64,000 nucleotides of DNA from Gemmatimonadales bacterium (GCA_007692605.1 REBS01000121.1:20050-84049); one strand, 5' to 3'. Counted from the stretch's first letter, positions 6,569 through 15,559 are shown. A program made the numbers and translations. Notes: a model not told the origin generated them from the letters alone.

Positions 6569-7453
6569 TCAGACCGCAATCGGTACGGGCTCGTCGCCCG
6601 AGTAGTCGTAGAACCCGATGCCGGCCTTCCTGCCATAGCGTCCCATGGCCACCATCCGTCTCAACAGGGGCGGAGGCGCATATCGCTCCTCGCGGTACTC
6701 ATCGTACATGATCTCGGCGATCCGGTAGGTGGTGTCGTTGCCCACGAAGTCGCACAGGGTGAACGGTCCCATCGGATGCCCGCACCCCAGCTTCATACCC
6801 GCGTCGATGTCCTCGACCGAGGCGACTCCCCGTTCGAGTTGGCGAATCGCGTCCAGCATGTACGGAACCAGGAGCAGATTGACCACGAAGCCCGAATTGT
6901 CCTTCGCCGTGATGGGTTCCTTGCCGAGCGCCCTGGCAAAATCGAAGGTGCGCTCGAAAACCTCGTCGGCCGTCGCGATGGTTCGAACCACCTCGACAAG
7001 CTTCATCACGGGAACGGGATTGAAGAAGTGCAGGCCCACCACCCGATCCGAACGACTCACCGCCGCCGCCATATTGGTCACGGTGAGGGAACTCGTGTTC
7101 GTGGCAAAGATGGCCTCCGGGCCGCACAACTCGTCCAGCTTGCCGAACAACTCGTTCTTGATCTCGAGGTCCTCGACGATCGCCTCGATCACGATGTCTC
7201 GGTCCGCAAGCTCCTCGACCGCCGTGACGAATCGGATCTTGGCCAGGGTTTCGTCGCGCTGCTCCGCCGTGATCTTCTCCCGCTTCACCGCCCGGGCGAG
7301 CGAAGATTCGATGCGCCCTCGTCCGGCGTCGACCGCCGATGCATCGATCTCGCGGACCACCACATCCATGCCGGCCTTGGCAGAGATTTCGGCGATTCCG
7401 CTCCCCATTAGCCCGCAACCCGCCACTCCCACCTTCTGGATTCCACCCTTCAT
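6569..7453 (-). CDS. hbd: 3-hydroxybutyryl-CoA / 3-hydroxyacyl-CoA dehydrogenase
   Basis: This enzyme oxidises or reduces 3-hydroxyacyl-CoA with NAD(P). The Rossmann motif GVAGCGLMGSGIAE lies at the N-terminus. Catalytic-type Ser (ATNTSSLTVT) and His (GLHFFNPVPVMKLVE) are in the expected order, and the C-terminal helical domain has GFVVNLLLVPYMLDA and GHPMGPFTLCDFVG. At about 294 residues it is the single-domain form, not a FadB fusion. ATG 7453 is chosen over the track start because GGGGAG lies 5 nt upstream and the N-terminus is then normal. It follows the thiolase gene by 50 bp on the same strand, so they likely form an operon for acetoacetyl-CoA/3-hydroxybutyryl-CoA chemistry. Confidence 0.95.
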   Translation of the reverse strand: MKGGIQKVGVAGCGLMGSGIAEISAKAGMDVVVREIDASAVDAGRGRIESSLARAVKREKITAEQRDETLAKIRFVTAVEELADRDIVIEAIVEDLEIKNELFGKLDELCGPEAIFATNTSSLTVTNMAAAVSRSDRVVGLHFFNPVPVMKLVEVVRTIATADEVFERTFDFARALGKEPITAKDNSGFVVNLLLVPYMLDAIRQLERGVASVEDIDAGMKLGCGHPMGPFTLCDFVGNDTTYRIAEIMYDEYREERYAPPPLLRRMVAMGRYGRKAGIGFYDYSGDEPVPIAV

Positions 7454-7503
7454 CGACTCCCCTCGTTCAGAATGATCGTGTTCAATCGACTCTCGCTTCG
7501 CGT

Positions 7504-8715
7504 TCAATCATGGAATGCTTCGACCACGACGGCTCCGCCCTGTCCACCCCCGATGCAGGCCGACCCGACCGCGAAACGCCCTCCCCTTCGGCGAAGCTCA
7601 TGCAGAAGGTGCACGGTGATCCGGGTCCCCGACGCTGCGAGGGGATGGGTCAGGGCGATGGCACCGCCATTCACATTGGTCGTTTCGGGATCCAGGCCGA
7701 GTTCCTTCTCGACCGCCTTGTACTGGGGCGCGAAGGCCTCATTCACCTCGACCAGGTCCATCTCGTCCAGACTCAGCCCCGCGCGCTCGAGTGCCGCACG
7801 GATCGCCGGCGCCGGGCCGATCCCCATGACCTTCGGCTCGACGCCCACGTACGCCCATGACACGAGCCTCCCGAGCGGCTTGAGTCCCTCGTCTCGAGCC
7901 CAGGAAGCCGACGCGAGGACCACCGACGCCGAGCCATCCCCGATGCCCGAAGCGTTTCCAGCGGTCACGAGGCCATCTTTGCGAAAGTAGGGCCGGAGCT
8001 TCCCCAGACCTTCCATGGAGACATCCGGGCGCAGGTGCTCATCACGCTCGAACCGGGTTTCGCCACGGCGGGATTTCACGACTACGGGAGAGACCTCCTC
8101 CAGGAATCGGCCTTCCTCCCAGGCGGCCGCGGCACGCTTCTGGCTCCGAAAGGCCACCTCGTCCGCCTCCTCCCGCTTCACCTCGTATCGGTCGGCGAGC
8201 TCCTCGGCGGTCTGCGCCATGGTCAGATCGCACCGCGTATCGAGGAGCGCCTCCCAGAGCAGGTCGTCGAACTGCCCCCCGGCCGGCCCCAGACGCAGGT
8301 CTCCCCAACGGGCGCCCCGGACCACGTGGGGGGCCTGACTCATCGATTCCGTTCCGCCGCAAAGGGTGACACTCGCGTCGCCCAGGAGGATCTCCTGCGC
8401 CCCCTGCGTGATCGCCTGAAATCCCGAGCCGCACAGACGATTCACGGTCACGGCGGGAACCGTTTCGGGCACCTCCGCACCAAGCCCCACATGGCGAGCC
8501 AGGTAGATGGCGTCCGCCGAGGTCTGGAGCGCGTTGCCGTAGATGACATGGTCGACCCGGTCGGGCGATACCCCCGCGGCCGTCAGCGCTGACTGGGCGG
8601 ACTCCACCCCCAGCTCCGTCGCACTGAACCCCTTCAGTGTCCCTCCGAAGGTTCCGAACGGGGTTCTCTTCCCCGAAAGAAAGACGATGTCGGTATCGTG
8701 TCCCTGGGTCGCCAT
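7504..8715 (-). CDS. Acetyl-CoA acetyltransferase (thiolase)
   Basis: The predicted enzyme condenses two acetyl-CoA or cleaves 3-ketoacyl-CoA. The nucleophilic Cys95 is in VNRLCGSGFQ, His357 in THPLAASG and the second Cys387 in SACIGGGQGGA; together these form the full triad. The 403-residue length is standard. The usual GHPLGASG is THPLAASG here, a mild deviation. ATG at 8715. It pairs with the downstream dehydrogenase, and the nearby crotonase (407-1183) could supply the hydratase step. Degradative versus biosynthetic direction (for example toward polyhydroxybutyrate) cannot be decided, because no PHB synthase is in view. Confidence 0.94.
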   Translation of the reverse strand: MATQGHDTDIVFLSGKRTPFGTFGGTLKGFSATELGVESAQSALTAAGVSPDRVDHVIYGNALQTSADAIYLARHVGLGAEVPETVPAVTVNRLCGSGFQAITQGAQEILLGDASVTLCGGTESMSQAPHVVRGARWGDLRLGPAGGQFDDLLWEALLDTRCDLTMAQTAEELADRYEVKREEADEVAFRSQKRAAAAWEEGRFLEEVSPVVVKSRRGETRFERDEHLRPDVSMEGLGKLRPYFRKDGLVTAGNASGIGDGSASVVLASASWARDEGLKPLGRLVSWAYVGVEPKVMGIGPAPAIRAALERAGLSLDEMDLVEVNEAFAPQYKAVEKELGLDPETTNVNGGAIALTHPLAASGTRITVHLLHELRRRGGRFAVGSACIGGGQGGAVVVEAFHD

Positions 8716-8863
8716 CAGGTGGAGCTCCGTGGTCTGCGGTGATCATGGTGGGACCGATGAGGATCGGGCCCCGTCAAGGTTTTCACGTACCCTTGATATC
8801 CGAGAGCGTTCACTCTCATCCGTCCCCCTTCGGGAGTCGGCCTCATCTTCTCCGGTGCGCGCC

Positions 8864-9946
8864 TCAACCGAAAGTGGGCTCCGGAGTGTCCTCGGGCAGG
8901 TGGGGCTTGAAGGTGGCCTTGGTGTTGGCCTTCAGATACGCCTCTTCGGCATCGATCACACCGGACATCAACAGCTCCATGATGTGCTGGTCGAGAAGCT
9001 GCATGCCGTCCTTCCGACCGGTCTGGATCATCGAGGGGATCTGGTGCAGCTTCGCCTCGCGAATCAGGTTCGAGATCGCCGAGGTGCCGACCATGATCTC
9101 CATGGCCGCGACCCGGCCCTTCCCTCCCTTCTTGCGCAGCAGAGCCTGGGACACCACCCCCTTCAGCGACTCCGCCAGCATCGACCGGATCTGCTCCTGC
9201 TGATCCGCGGGGAATACATCGATGATCCGGTCCACGGTCTTGGGGGCCGAGTTCGTATGCAGCGTTCCGAACACGAGGTGCCCCGTTTCGGCGGCGGTCA
9301 TCCCCAGCTCGATGGTTTCCCGGTCCCGCATTTCTCCGACGAGGATCACATCCGGGTCTTCTCGCAGCGCGGCCCGAAGTGCGTTGGCAAAGCTCCGGGT
9401 ATTCGTGCCAATCTCGCGCTGGTTGACAAGGCACTTCCGATTCGGGTGCGTGAACTCGACCGGATCCTCGACGGTCAGGATGTGATCGAACCGGGTCTTG
9501 TTGATCAGGTCAACCATGGCCGCCAGCGTCGTGGACTTCCCCGATCCGGTCGGACCGGTCACCAGGACGAGACCCTTCGAGAGCTTGCAGAAATCACGGA
9601 TCACCTGCGGAAGACCCAACTGGTCGGCCGTGAGCACCTCGGATGGGATCGTGCGAAACACCGCCCCCAGCCCCTTCCTCTGCCAGAAGACATTGACCCG
9701 GAATCGGGCCACGCCTTCGATTTCATAGGCGAAGTCGAAGTCCATCGTCTCGAGGAAGGTCGACCGCCACTCCTCCTCCATGATCTCGTAGACCAGCTTC
9801 TCCATGTCCATCCCGGTCAACTCACGGAACTTGTACGGTTGAAGCCGGCCGTTGAGCCGCATGATCGGAGGGGCCCCCGTGGTAAGATGCAGGTCGGACC
9901 CGCCCCGTTCCGCAAGGACCTTCAGAAACTGATCAATCTGTGCCAT
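8864..9946 (-). CDS. pilT: Type IV pilus retraction ATPase PilT
   Basis: PilT is a hexameric cytoplasmic ATPase that depolymerises type IV pili for twitching motility or DNA uptake. The 360 residues show SDLHLTTGAPPIMRLNG at the N-terminus, Walker A GPTGSGKST (131-139), the Asp box HILTVEDPVEF, Walker B EDPDVILVGEMRD and the His box GTLHTNSA. The C-terminal AISNLIREAK closely matches the AIRNLIRE retraction signature that separates PilT from PilB. It sits 15 bp downstream of a PilB-N-like gene on the same strand. No pilin or other pilus gene is in the window. Confidence 0.96.
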   Translation of the reverse strand: MAQIDQFLKVLAERGGSDLHLTTGAPPIMRLNGRLQPYKFRELTGMDMEKLVYEIMEEEWRSTFLETMDFDFAYEIEGVARFRVNVFWQRKGLGAVFRTIPSEVLTADQLGLPQVIRDFCKLSKGLVLVTGPTGSGKSTTLAAMVDLINKTRFDHILTVEDPVEFTHPNRKCLVNQREIGTNTRSFANALRAALREDPDVILVGEMRDRETIELGMTAAETGHLVFGTLHTNSAPKTVDRIIDVFPADQQEQIRSMLAESLKGVVSQALLRKKGGKGRVAAMEIMVGTSAISNLIREAKLHQIPSMIQTGRKDGMQLLDQHIMELLMSGVIDAEEAYLKANTKATFKPHLPEDTPEPTFG

Positions 9947-9961
9947 ATCGGAACCAAGTGT

Positions 9962-11272
9962 TCAATGGGATACACTGATCGGAAAGAGTCTCCAGGTGAA
10001 GTCATCGGCGCTCGCGCCCTCGACCTCGATTTCCCAGCTGATCCCCTGTCCGGCGTACGTCGTGCGAAGCTCGCTCGAAGGCATGTCGACAAGGAGCGAC
10101 CGGGACACCGGGATCAATCGTTCGATCCAGAATGCAGCGTCTTCGCCGGCGTCCACGCTGACCGCATCGAAGTCGAACTTCTTCAATTTCTCCAGAAATT
10201 CCTCGACGGCGCCGGACTCCTTCGGGTCCGGAAGCCGCAGCAGCAGCTCTTCTTCCGGAGCATTCGAGGGGTCGACGCCCCCCTCGGCACGAGTCTCCAG
10301 ATGAGCGGCGCGCGTTTCAGAGCCGAACAACGTCGTGGGAAGAGTTCGCAGAATTCCCTCGGACTTCCCGGCCTCCCCGCACCGCACCGCGAACCGGGCC
10401 GAGCCCGAACGACGGATCAACCGCGCCTCGTGGATGAGTTCGGAAGGGGGAGCCGGCCGACTGACCCGATCACCGACCGGGGACTCGAGGAGGTTGATCA
10501 GGACCTCGCGGCGCACTCCCCCGGTCAGCGACGAGACTTCGACCGGAACCTCGGTCCCTTCCCAGAGGATCGTCGCGCGCCAAGAGGCCGCCCGCGCCGC
10601 GCGCACGTCCCCGTCGTCGGGTCCGAAGACGCCCTCGTGCGGATCCATACGCTCCGCCATGGCCCGCGGCCATCCTGCCGCGAGGGTCACTCGTCGGACC
10701 CCACCGTCGACTCGAATCCAGCCCATCGCGGTGCGCCCTCGAATCGAGATTCCGAGCTTCTCGGCTCCTTCATCCATCGCCAGCTCGAGAAACCGCTCCA
10801 CGGACACCACCTCTCGCAACCCCGAATCCGCCTCCGCCACGCCCTGGTCGAAGACCGATCGAATCAGGGTGCGGATCTTCCCCGGGGATGCGATCGCGAG
10901 CTCCACACCCAGCCCCGTCTTGTGCTTGAGTTCCCGGACCACCGTGTCCTTGAGGGGAGAGTCGACCACGACGACCAGCGTCCCACCCGCCCGCGAGATC
11001 GGCAGCGCGAGGTTGCTCAGGGCCCACTCCGGCGTGACGAGAGAGGCGATATCCCGATCGATTGCCTCTGCGTCGGGAAAGATGTACGGAAGATCGAACT
11101 GTGCCGCCAGTGCGAACTCGAGCTCCTCGGCGGAGATGAACCCGAGGTGGGTCAACGCCTCACCGAAGAATCCTCCGTGCTGCTTCTGGTACTCGAGCGC
11201 CGCCTTCTGCTCGGACTTCGTGATCCGGCCGAGGTCCAGAAGCACCTGGCCGAGGTTTCGTCGCTCAGACAT
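9962..11272 (-). CDS. MshEN / PilB N-domain-like protein lacking an ATPase domain
   Basis: The first ~150 residues (RNLGQVLLDLGRITKSEQKA, GEALTHLGFISAEELEFALA, FDLPYIFPDAEAIDRD) match the two-part N-terminal domain of PilB/GspE/MshE ATPases. That domain can bind cyclic-di-GMP in some homologues. The next part faintly recalls the PilB N2 domain (LGISIRGRTAMGWIRVDGGV), but there is no Walker A, Asp box, Walker B or zinc motif in the 436 residues. It may therefore be a regulatory or structural pilus partner rather than a motor. ATG 11272; it ends 15 bp before pilT and starts 12 bp after the dehydrogenase gene, so the three are probably co-transcribed. Confidence 0.72.
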   Translation of the reverse strand: MSERRNLGQVLLDLGRITKSEQKAALEYQKQHGGFFGEALTHLGFISAEELEFALAAQFDLPYIFPDAEAIDRDIASLVTPEWALSNLALPISRAGGTLVVVVDSPLKDTVVRELKHKTGLGVELAIASPGKIRTLIRSVFDQGVAEADSGLREVVSVERFLELAMDEGAEKLGISIRGRTAMGWIRVDGGVRRVTLAAGWPRAMAERMDPHEGVFGPDDGDVRAARAASWRATILWEGTEVPVEVSSLTGGVRREVLINLLESPVGDRVSRPAPPSELIHEARLIRRSGSARFAVRCGEAGKSEGILRTLPTTLFGSETRAAHLETRAEGGVDPSNAPEEELLLRLPDPKESGAVEEFLEKLKKFDFDAVSVDAGEDAAFWIERLIPVSRSLLVDMPSSELRTTYAGQGISWEIEVEGASADDFTWRLFPISVSH

Positions 11273-11284
11273 GAACGCCCACCA

Positions 11285-12355
11285 TCAGGGATAAGTTGTC
11301 AGGAGTTCGGCAAGTCCGTCAGCCAGCCACTCGCCGACCTCGCCGGTTGATCGGGTTCCGCCCAGATCCGGAGTCGTGACCCCCTGGGCAATGGCCGAGG
11401 TGACGACATCGTCGACCGCCCGCTCGAGGTCTCCTCGACCCAGGTAGCCCATCAGGAGACCCACGCAGCGCACCGCGGCCATCGGATTCGCGATCCCCTG
11501 CCCGGCGATATCCGGAGCCGAGCCATGGACTGGCTCGAAGAGGGCATGAATCCCGGGGTTCAAGTTGGCGGATGGAGCCAATCCCATCCCTCCGGTCAGG
11601 GCGGCTCCCTCGTCGCTCAGAATGTCGCCGAACAGGTTGGAGGTCACCAGCACGTCGTGTCGATCCGGGTTCCGGATCAGATCCATGGCCATGGCATCGA
11701 CGTACTGCATATCGGACTCCAACTCCGGGAACTCCTCTGCGATTTCCCGAAACACCCGTCGCCAGAGCCGTCCGGAGTGGGGCATCGCGTTCGCCTTGTC
11801 CACCAGTGTGACGCGCCCTCGATCTCGCTCCCTCGCGAACTCGAACGCTCGGCGGACGATCCGCCCGACCCCCATTGCCGTCGTCACATCCTCCTGGATC
11901 GCCAGTTCGTGCGGGGTCCCCTCTCGGAGATTTCCCCCGAGGCCGCCGTAGCTCCCCTCGGTGTTCTCGCGGAAGATATGGAGGTCCATCGGTCGCTCAG
12001 CCCCATGCCGAAGCGGCGACAGATCCGGGTGCAGGAGTCTGCAGGGTCGGTAGTTCACGTAGAGGTCGAGACGGAACCGCAGGCCGAGCAGGATATCCCG
12101 GGCGTGGACATTCGACGGGACCCTGGGGTCACCGAGGGCCCCGAGCAGGATGGCGTCGTAGTTTTCCGAGAGCTCAGCGAAATCCTCTTCGGTGAGAGTC
12201 GTGCCGGTCCGGAGGTAGCGGTCAGCCCCGAGATCCCATTCGTCCCAGCCCAGCGCAAGGCCTTCATCTCTGGAAAGAACATCCAGCAGCCGAACCGCCT
12301 GCTCCATGACCTCGACCCCGACACCATCTCCGGGAATGATTGCGATGCGCGCCAT
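11285..12355 (-). CDS. NAD(P)-dependent beta-decarboxylating dehydrogenase (IMDH/ICDH/tartrate-malate type)
   Basis: The 356-residue enzyme belongs to the isocitrate/3-isopropylmalate dehydrogenase family. The substrate loop reads RENTEGSYGG rather than the RExTGGIYFG usual in LeuB. YVNYRPCRLL, DKANAMPHSGRLWR, the metal-binding stretch TSNLFGDILSDEGAAL and the nucleotide segment EPVHGSAPDIAG are all present. The RENTEG loop and YVN-RPxRLL resemble tartrate/D-malate or homoisocitrate-type members more than leucine biosynthesis, and no leu genes are adjacent. ATG 12355. The substrate cannot be fixed from motifs alone. It heads the minus-strand run leading into the pilus genes. Confidence 0.85.
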   Translation of the reverse strand: MARIAIIPGDGVGVEVMEQAVRLLDVLSRDEGLALGWDEWDLGADRYLRTGTTLTEEDFAELSENYDAILLGALGDPRVPSNVHARDILLGLRFRLDLYVNYRPCRLLHPDLSPLRHGAERPMDLHIFRENTEGSYGGLGGNLREGTPHELAIQEDVTTAMGVGRIVRRAFEFARERDRGRVTLVDKANAMPHSGRLWRRVFREIAEEFPELESDMQYVDAMAMDLIRNPDRHDVLVTSNLFGDILSDEGAALTGGMGLAPSANLNPGIHALFEPVHGSAPDIAGQGIANPMAAVRCVGLLMGYLGRGDLERAVDDVVTSAIAQGVTTPDLGGTRSTGEVGEWLADGLAELLTTYP

Positions 12356-12444
12356 ATACCTCAGGGACAGTCAGGAAACGGTCGATCTCGATCGAGCGAA
12401 GAGTATAGGTTTCAGGCGGGTCCGGCGCCACTCTCGGAACCGGG

Positions 12445-12909
12445 CTACTCCTCCGATCCAACGCGGAGCAGGCCCCGAACCGGATCGCCGTATCCCTCCA
12501 CCACGAAGGGATAGGAGCCGTTGGGTGCGTCCTCGAAGGAAAACAACTGCCGGCTCCCCCGCTGTGTGAGTGGAGGGGACGCCGTCTGCTCGGACCTGCG
12601 AAGAAACTCAGCCGCCGCGGGGTCCATCTCCTCCAGAAGGAACCGCACCACATGCACCCGGTGATCTTCGACAATGAACTGAACCCACGCGCCGGGCTCG
12701 AGTGTCACCGCCCCCGGGAGCACCCGCGTCCGTGCGCCGGTCCCCCCCAGATGAATCCGGTGAAAGACCGTTCCGGACGGAAGGCCCAACTCCTCGGCGA
12801 GTTCGGGGTCCGTGGGTGGCGGGGGGTCCCGCAGGCACCCCGTGAACAACAGGCTCATCAGAACGAGTCCGACGACGAGGCCGACAGGGGAGTTCAAGTG
12901 AAGCAACAC
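12445..12909 (-). CDS. Small lipoprotein with a cupredoxin-like domain lacking copper ligands
   Basis: After a hydrophobic stretch (VGLVVGLVLMSLLFTGC) a lipobox LFTGC predicts lipidation and periplasmic anchoring. The mature ~130 residues carry EPGAWVQFIVEDHRVHVVRF and end NGSYPFVVEGYGDPVRGLLR, a pattern like the last strands of plastocyanin-type domains. The Cys and His that normally bind copper are Val and Tyr. The track ORF extends far upstream through the neighbouring gene, but real coding begins near here. GTG 12909 is preferred; TTG 12897 is possible. It starts 25 bp after the zinc-ribbon gene ends, so co-expression is likely. Function unknown. Confidence 0.7.
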   Translation of the reverse strand: MLLHLNSPVGLVVGLVLMSLLFTGCLRDPPPPTDPELAEELGLPSGTVFHRIHLGGTGARTRVLPGAVTLEPGAWVQFIVEDHRVHVVRFLLEEMDPAAAEFLRRSEQTASPPLTQRGSRQLFSFEDAPNGSYPFVVEGYGDPVRGLLRVGSEE

Positions 12910-12934
12910 CGGCCTCGGCCTCTGCGCAGTCCGC

Positions 12935-13699
12935 TCAGCTGTCGGTGGTGGTTCCGCATGCAATGCAGAAGGCCCAGTCCCGCTCCAGGACCTCTCCACA
13001 CTCGCTGCAGGGCATGATGAAGACGTTCGCGCCGCAGAAGGGACAGAACCGAAGGGTCTCCCGATCCGGGAGCGACGACTCGCAGTCGGGGCAATCGGAC
13101 GGAGGGGCCCCACGAACCAGATCGGGTGCGGCCGCCCGTCGGGGGGCCGTCGCCTTCTTCGCTGACCCCGAGGCGAGCAACACGGGAGTCGCCTCCTGTT
13201 TCGGCGCCGACGAAGTCTCGCGGGCCGATGAGGAACTCCGATCCGACCTCTCATCCGTGGAGGCCTTGTCGGACTCGGCAGCGAACGTCGATTTCTTCCC
13301 CGATACGTCAGACGCCGAGGCCTCGTCGTTCCCCCCGGCCTCCTTGCCATTCGCTGGGGGCAATTCGTCCGGGTTCAGTCGAACCTGAACCGCTGCGAAC
13401 TCCCGATAAAGCCCCGTGTTCGGATTCGATGAATCGAGCTCTCGCCGGATCCGGGCCTGCGCGGCCTCGGATTCCAGCTCCAGTAGGCCATCGCCCCCCC
13501 CGAGGAGTCGCAGGAGAGCAGCTTCATAGTCCCCGTTGAGCTCGACGCCGATCCGGTCCCGGTGCGTTCGGTAGGGCACAAGCGACTGGTAGATCTCGGC
13601 CACCGTGAAGGGGCCGGAAAGGTAGTCGGGTGCCCCGCGGCGGATCTCTTCGACCAGCACCTGGTGAAAGCGTCGAACCACCGTGGCATCGGGTGCCAT
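12935..13699 (-). CDS. Zinc-ribbon protein of unknown function
   Basis: The 254-residue product starts MAPDATVVRRFHQVL from ATG 13699, with AAGGAG 5 nt upstream; the longer track ORF lacks support. Residues 1-115 form a compact, probably helical domain (FTVAEIYQSLVPYRTHRDRI, GDYEAALLRLLGG). A long Ser/Lys/Glu-rich linker follows. The C-terminus has four CxxC-type pairs (CPDCE, CPFCG, CSECG, CIACG), predicting a double zinc ribbon. Such ends commonly mediate nucleic-acid or protein contacts. It is followed by the lipoprotein gene and preceded by the TPR gene, all on the minus strand. No specific function is assigned. Confidence 0.82.
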   Translation of the reverse strand: MAPDATVVRRFHQVLVEEIRRGAPDYLSGPFTVAEIYQSLVPYRTHRDRIGVELNGDYEAALLRLLGGGDGLLELESEAAQARIRRELDSSNPNTGLYREFAAVQVRLNPDELPPANGKEAGGNDEASASDVSGKKSTFAAESDKASTDERSDRSSSSARETSSAPKQEATPVLLASGSAKKATAPRRAAAPDLVRGAPPSDCPDCESSLPDRETLRFCPFCGANVFIMPCSECGEVLERDWAFCIACGTTTDS

Positions 13700-13766
13700 G
13701 TCTGCTCCTTGAAAATCGATAAATGAGGGGAATGTCACAGCTGGCTCGGCGGAGTGCCGGGCGGAT

Positions 13767-14876
13767 TCACTCGAGAATCTGAAGGTCCAGAAGTCCGGCT
13801 CGTGCGGCGCCCTTAAGGAATGCCTCCGGGTCGGTCGACGGTACATCGACCCCGAACTGCTCGTGCCACCGTTCCGCCATCCGCCGCATGAACTCCCCCG
13901 GACGGTCGTGCTGAAAGCCCGAGTCATCCCGGAGGGCTCTCACGACCTCCTGCCAGCTCCCCCGGAACTGTCCTCTGCCCGGTAGGCGCACCTCGATCTC
14001 AATCGTGCCGGCGGGGGGGCCGGCGACTCCGAAGAGCTCCAACTGCGACTCATCCCTTCGCCAGAGAGAATCGTCGTCGTGGAACCGCGCCTCGACTTCA
14101 GCGAGGACCCTCTCGACCGGATCGTCCTCGAACCGCTGAAGCTCGTCGATCCGGGTGTTCCAGGGAGCCAGGCTCGGATGGTCCTGACTCCACCCACGCA
14201 CCTTGTGCTTCAACTCCATGAGCCGATAGAGCGACAGAATGTCCCAGTTTTCCCCCGGAGGTACCCGCTCGTACTCGCGCAGCGCCGCTGGGCCGTCCCC
14301 GCGATCATAGAGCAGATGGCCCAGATACACCCGAGCCTCGTACAGATCGGGGGCGACCCGAAGTGCCCTGCGAATCTGACGAGCCGCCGCAACCTCGTCG
14401 CCGAGTCGGTGGAGCGTGTAGCCCACGCAGGCGGTGGCCTCAGCGCAGTCGGGACGAGCGGCCGCCAGGCGGGCGAAAACGTTTCGGGCCTGGGGATACA
14501 GCCCTTCTCGATAGAGCGCGCGCCCCATCGTGAGCATGAGCTCGACATCATCGTCGAAACCCTGGGACTCCACATGGCGGAACAGCTTGAGTCCCTCCTC
14601 GATGTGGCCCATTCGGAGAAGGACCTCCCCCATGCCCACCAGCCCATCCTCGTGCGTGGCGTCGAGGACCAGGGCCCGTTCGAAGGCCCGTCGCGCCCAC
14701 GCGAACTCCTCGCGGGCCAGCCGCGCATAGCCCAGACCCACATACAGGTCCACCGAATTGGGATAGAGGGCCACACCCTCCTTCAGGGTCTCGAGCGCTC
14801 CATCGACGTCGCCGCTGTTGTAGAGGTCATGCGCTCTGTCGTCGTATTCTTCTGAGCTCCAGAAGCGATGGGGCAT
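13767..14876 (-). CDS. Tetratricopeptide-repeat protein
   Basis: The 369-residue cytoplasmic-looking protein starts MPHRFWSSEEYDDRAHDLYN from ATG 14876, with GGAGG about 10 nt upstream. The upstream 90 codons of the track ORF read as non-coding. About five TPR-like helical hairpins follow (NSGDVDGALETLKEGVALYP, AWARRAFERALVL, QARNVFARLAAARP, AARQIRRALRVAP, DGPAALREYERVP) to residue ~230. A non-TPR C-terminal ~130 residues (GTIEIEVRLPGRGQFRGSW) might be a second domain. TPRs imply a scaffold role. It lies 67 bp upstream of the zinc-ribbon gene, suggesting a shared unit. Confidence 0.88.
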   Translation of the reverse strand: MPHRFWSSEEYDDRAHDLYNSGDVDGALETLKEGVALYPNSVDLYVGLGYARLAREEFAWARRAFERALVLDATHEDGLVGMGEVLLRMGHIEEGLKLFRHVESQGFDDDVELMLTMGRALYREGLYPQARNVFARLAAARPDCAEATACVGYTLHRLGDEVAAARQIRRALRVAPDLYEARVYLGHLLYDRGDGPAALREYERVPPGENWDILSLYRLMELKHKVRGWSQDHPSLAPWNTRIDELQRFEDDPVERVLAEVEARFHDDDSLWRRDESQLELFGVAGPPAGTIEIEVRLPGRGQFRGSWQEVVRALRDDSGFQHDRPGEFMRRMAERWHEQFGVDVPSTDPEAFLKGAARAGLLDLQILE

Positions 14877-15059
14877 CGGCGAACCGACCTCCGACTGTGA
14901 CAGGAGTTGCGTCCGGGCTGAGGGGTCCCGAACGATCGCACACAATCTAAGGGGGTGAGACCGCTTCCACAAACGGCCACCGGGTCCCTGACTCAGGACC
15001 CCGGGGAACCCTTTCGATCCCGCGGCCGCCCCCTCTACACACCGCACACCTGGGGTCCA

Positions 15060-15110
15060 ATAAAAAGACGGGGCGGAACCTGGCGCTCGCGCCATGTCCC
15101 CACCCCGTCT
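15060..15110 (-). terminator. Rho-independent terminator of the 15176-15559 gene
   Basis: On the minus strand AGACGGGG ... CCCCGTCT (arms 15103-15110 and 15066-15073) closes an inner hairpin TGGCG-CGAG-CGCCA and is followed by TTTTTA. It sits 66 bp after the stop at 15176. The rest of 14877-15175 shows no gene; it should hold the TPR-gene promoter. Confidence 0.75.
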
Positions 15111-15175
15111 CCAACAGCTTTGGCCCTGCGACCCGCTTCGGTCCACCGGGCTGACTGTGTCGCCGTGAGCCCGGA

Positions 15176-15559
15176 TCAGGCCGTGGGCGAATCCTCCGCA
15201 CCGGCGCCTACAGGCTGCCGCGGAGACTCGACGGACTCCGGGGTCTCGGTACGGTCGCCGGCAGCTTCGACCTCGGCAGCTTCGACTTCGGCCTCTTCGC
15301 CGGTGGCATCCACCTCGGTCTTGCTCGCGCTTCCGGGCCGTCCGTGCGGAATCGCCGGCCGGCAGAAGCGCATTCCGAGCTGGAAGAGGTCCTTCAGGTC
15401 GGACTCGGCGAGATCGGGATACCGCTCGCCCAGATAATCCATCGTTTCCTCCATCCAGTGCTGCTGATCGTCCTCTTCAGCCTGGAGTACGCCGCATCGG
15501 TTGATGTGGCTGAAGAGCTCATCGCGAGCCCGGTCCTTCAGCTTGTTCCTATCGGTCAT
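15176..15559 (-). CDS. Hypothetical protein with conserved-looking N-terminus and acidic tail
   Basis: The 127-residue protein is not recognised. Residues 1-75 look folded and helical (ARDELFSHINRCGVLQAEED, QHWMEETMDYLGERYPDLAE, LKDLFQLGMRFCRPAIPHG), with two cysteines. The remainder is a low-complexity Ala/Glu-rich tail (EEAEVEAAEVEAAGDRTETP), probably disordered and containing a short internal duplication, EVEAAEVEAA. ATG 15559 has GGGAGG directly upstream at short spacing. It is monocistronic, with its own terminator, and divergent from the HyuB gene across a 174-bp region that contains a dyad. No signal peptide is seen. Confidence 0.8.
   Translation of the reverse strand: MTDRNKLKDRARDELFSHINRCGVLQAEEDDQQHWMEETMDYLGERYPDLAESDLKDLFQLGMRFCRPAIPHGRPGSASKTEVDATGEEAEVEAAEVEAAGDRTETPESVESPRQPVGAGAEDSPTA

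Noticed and set aside
8543-11350. 935-aa plus-strand ORF opposite thiolase, pilT and the PilB-N-like gene
   Set aside because: It spans several clearly coding minus-strand genes with strong motifs; it is a high-GC antisense shadow.
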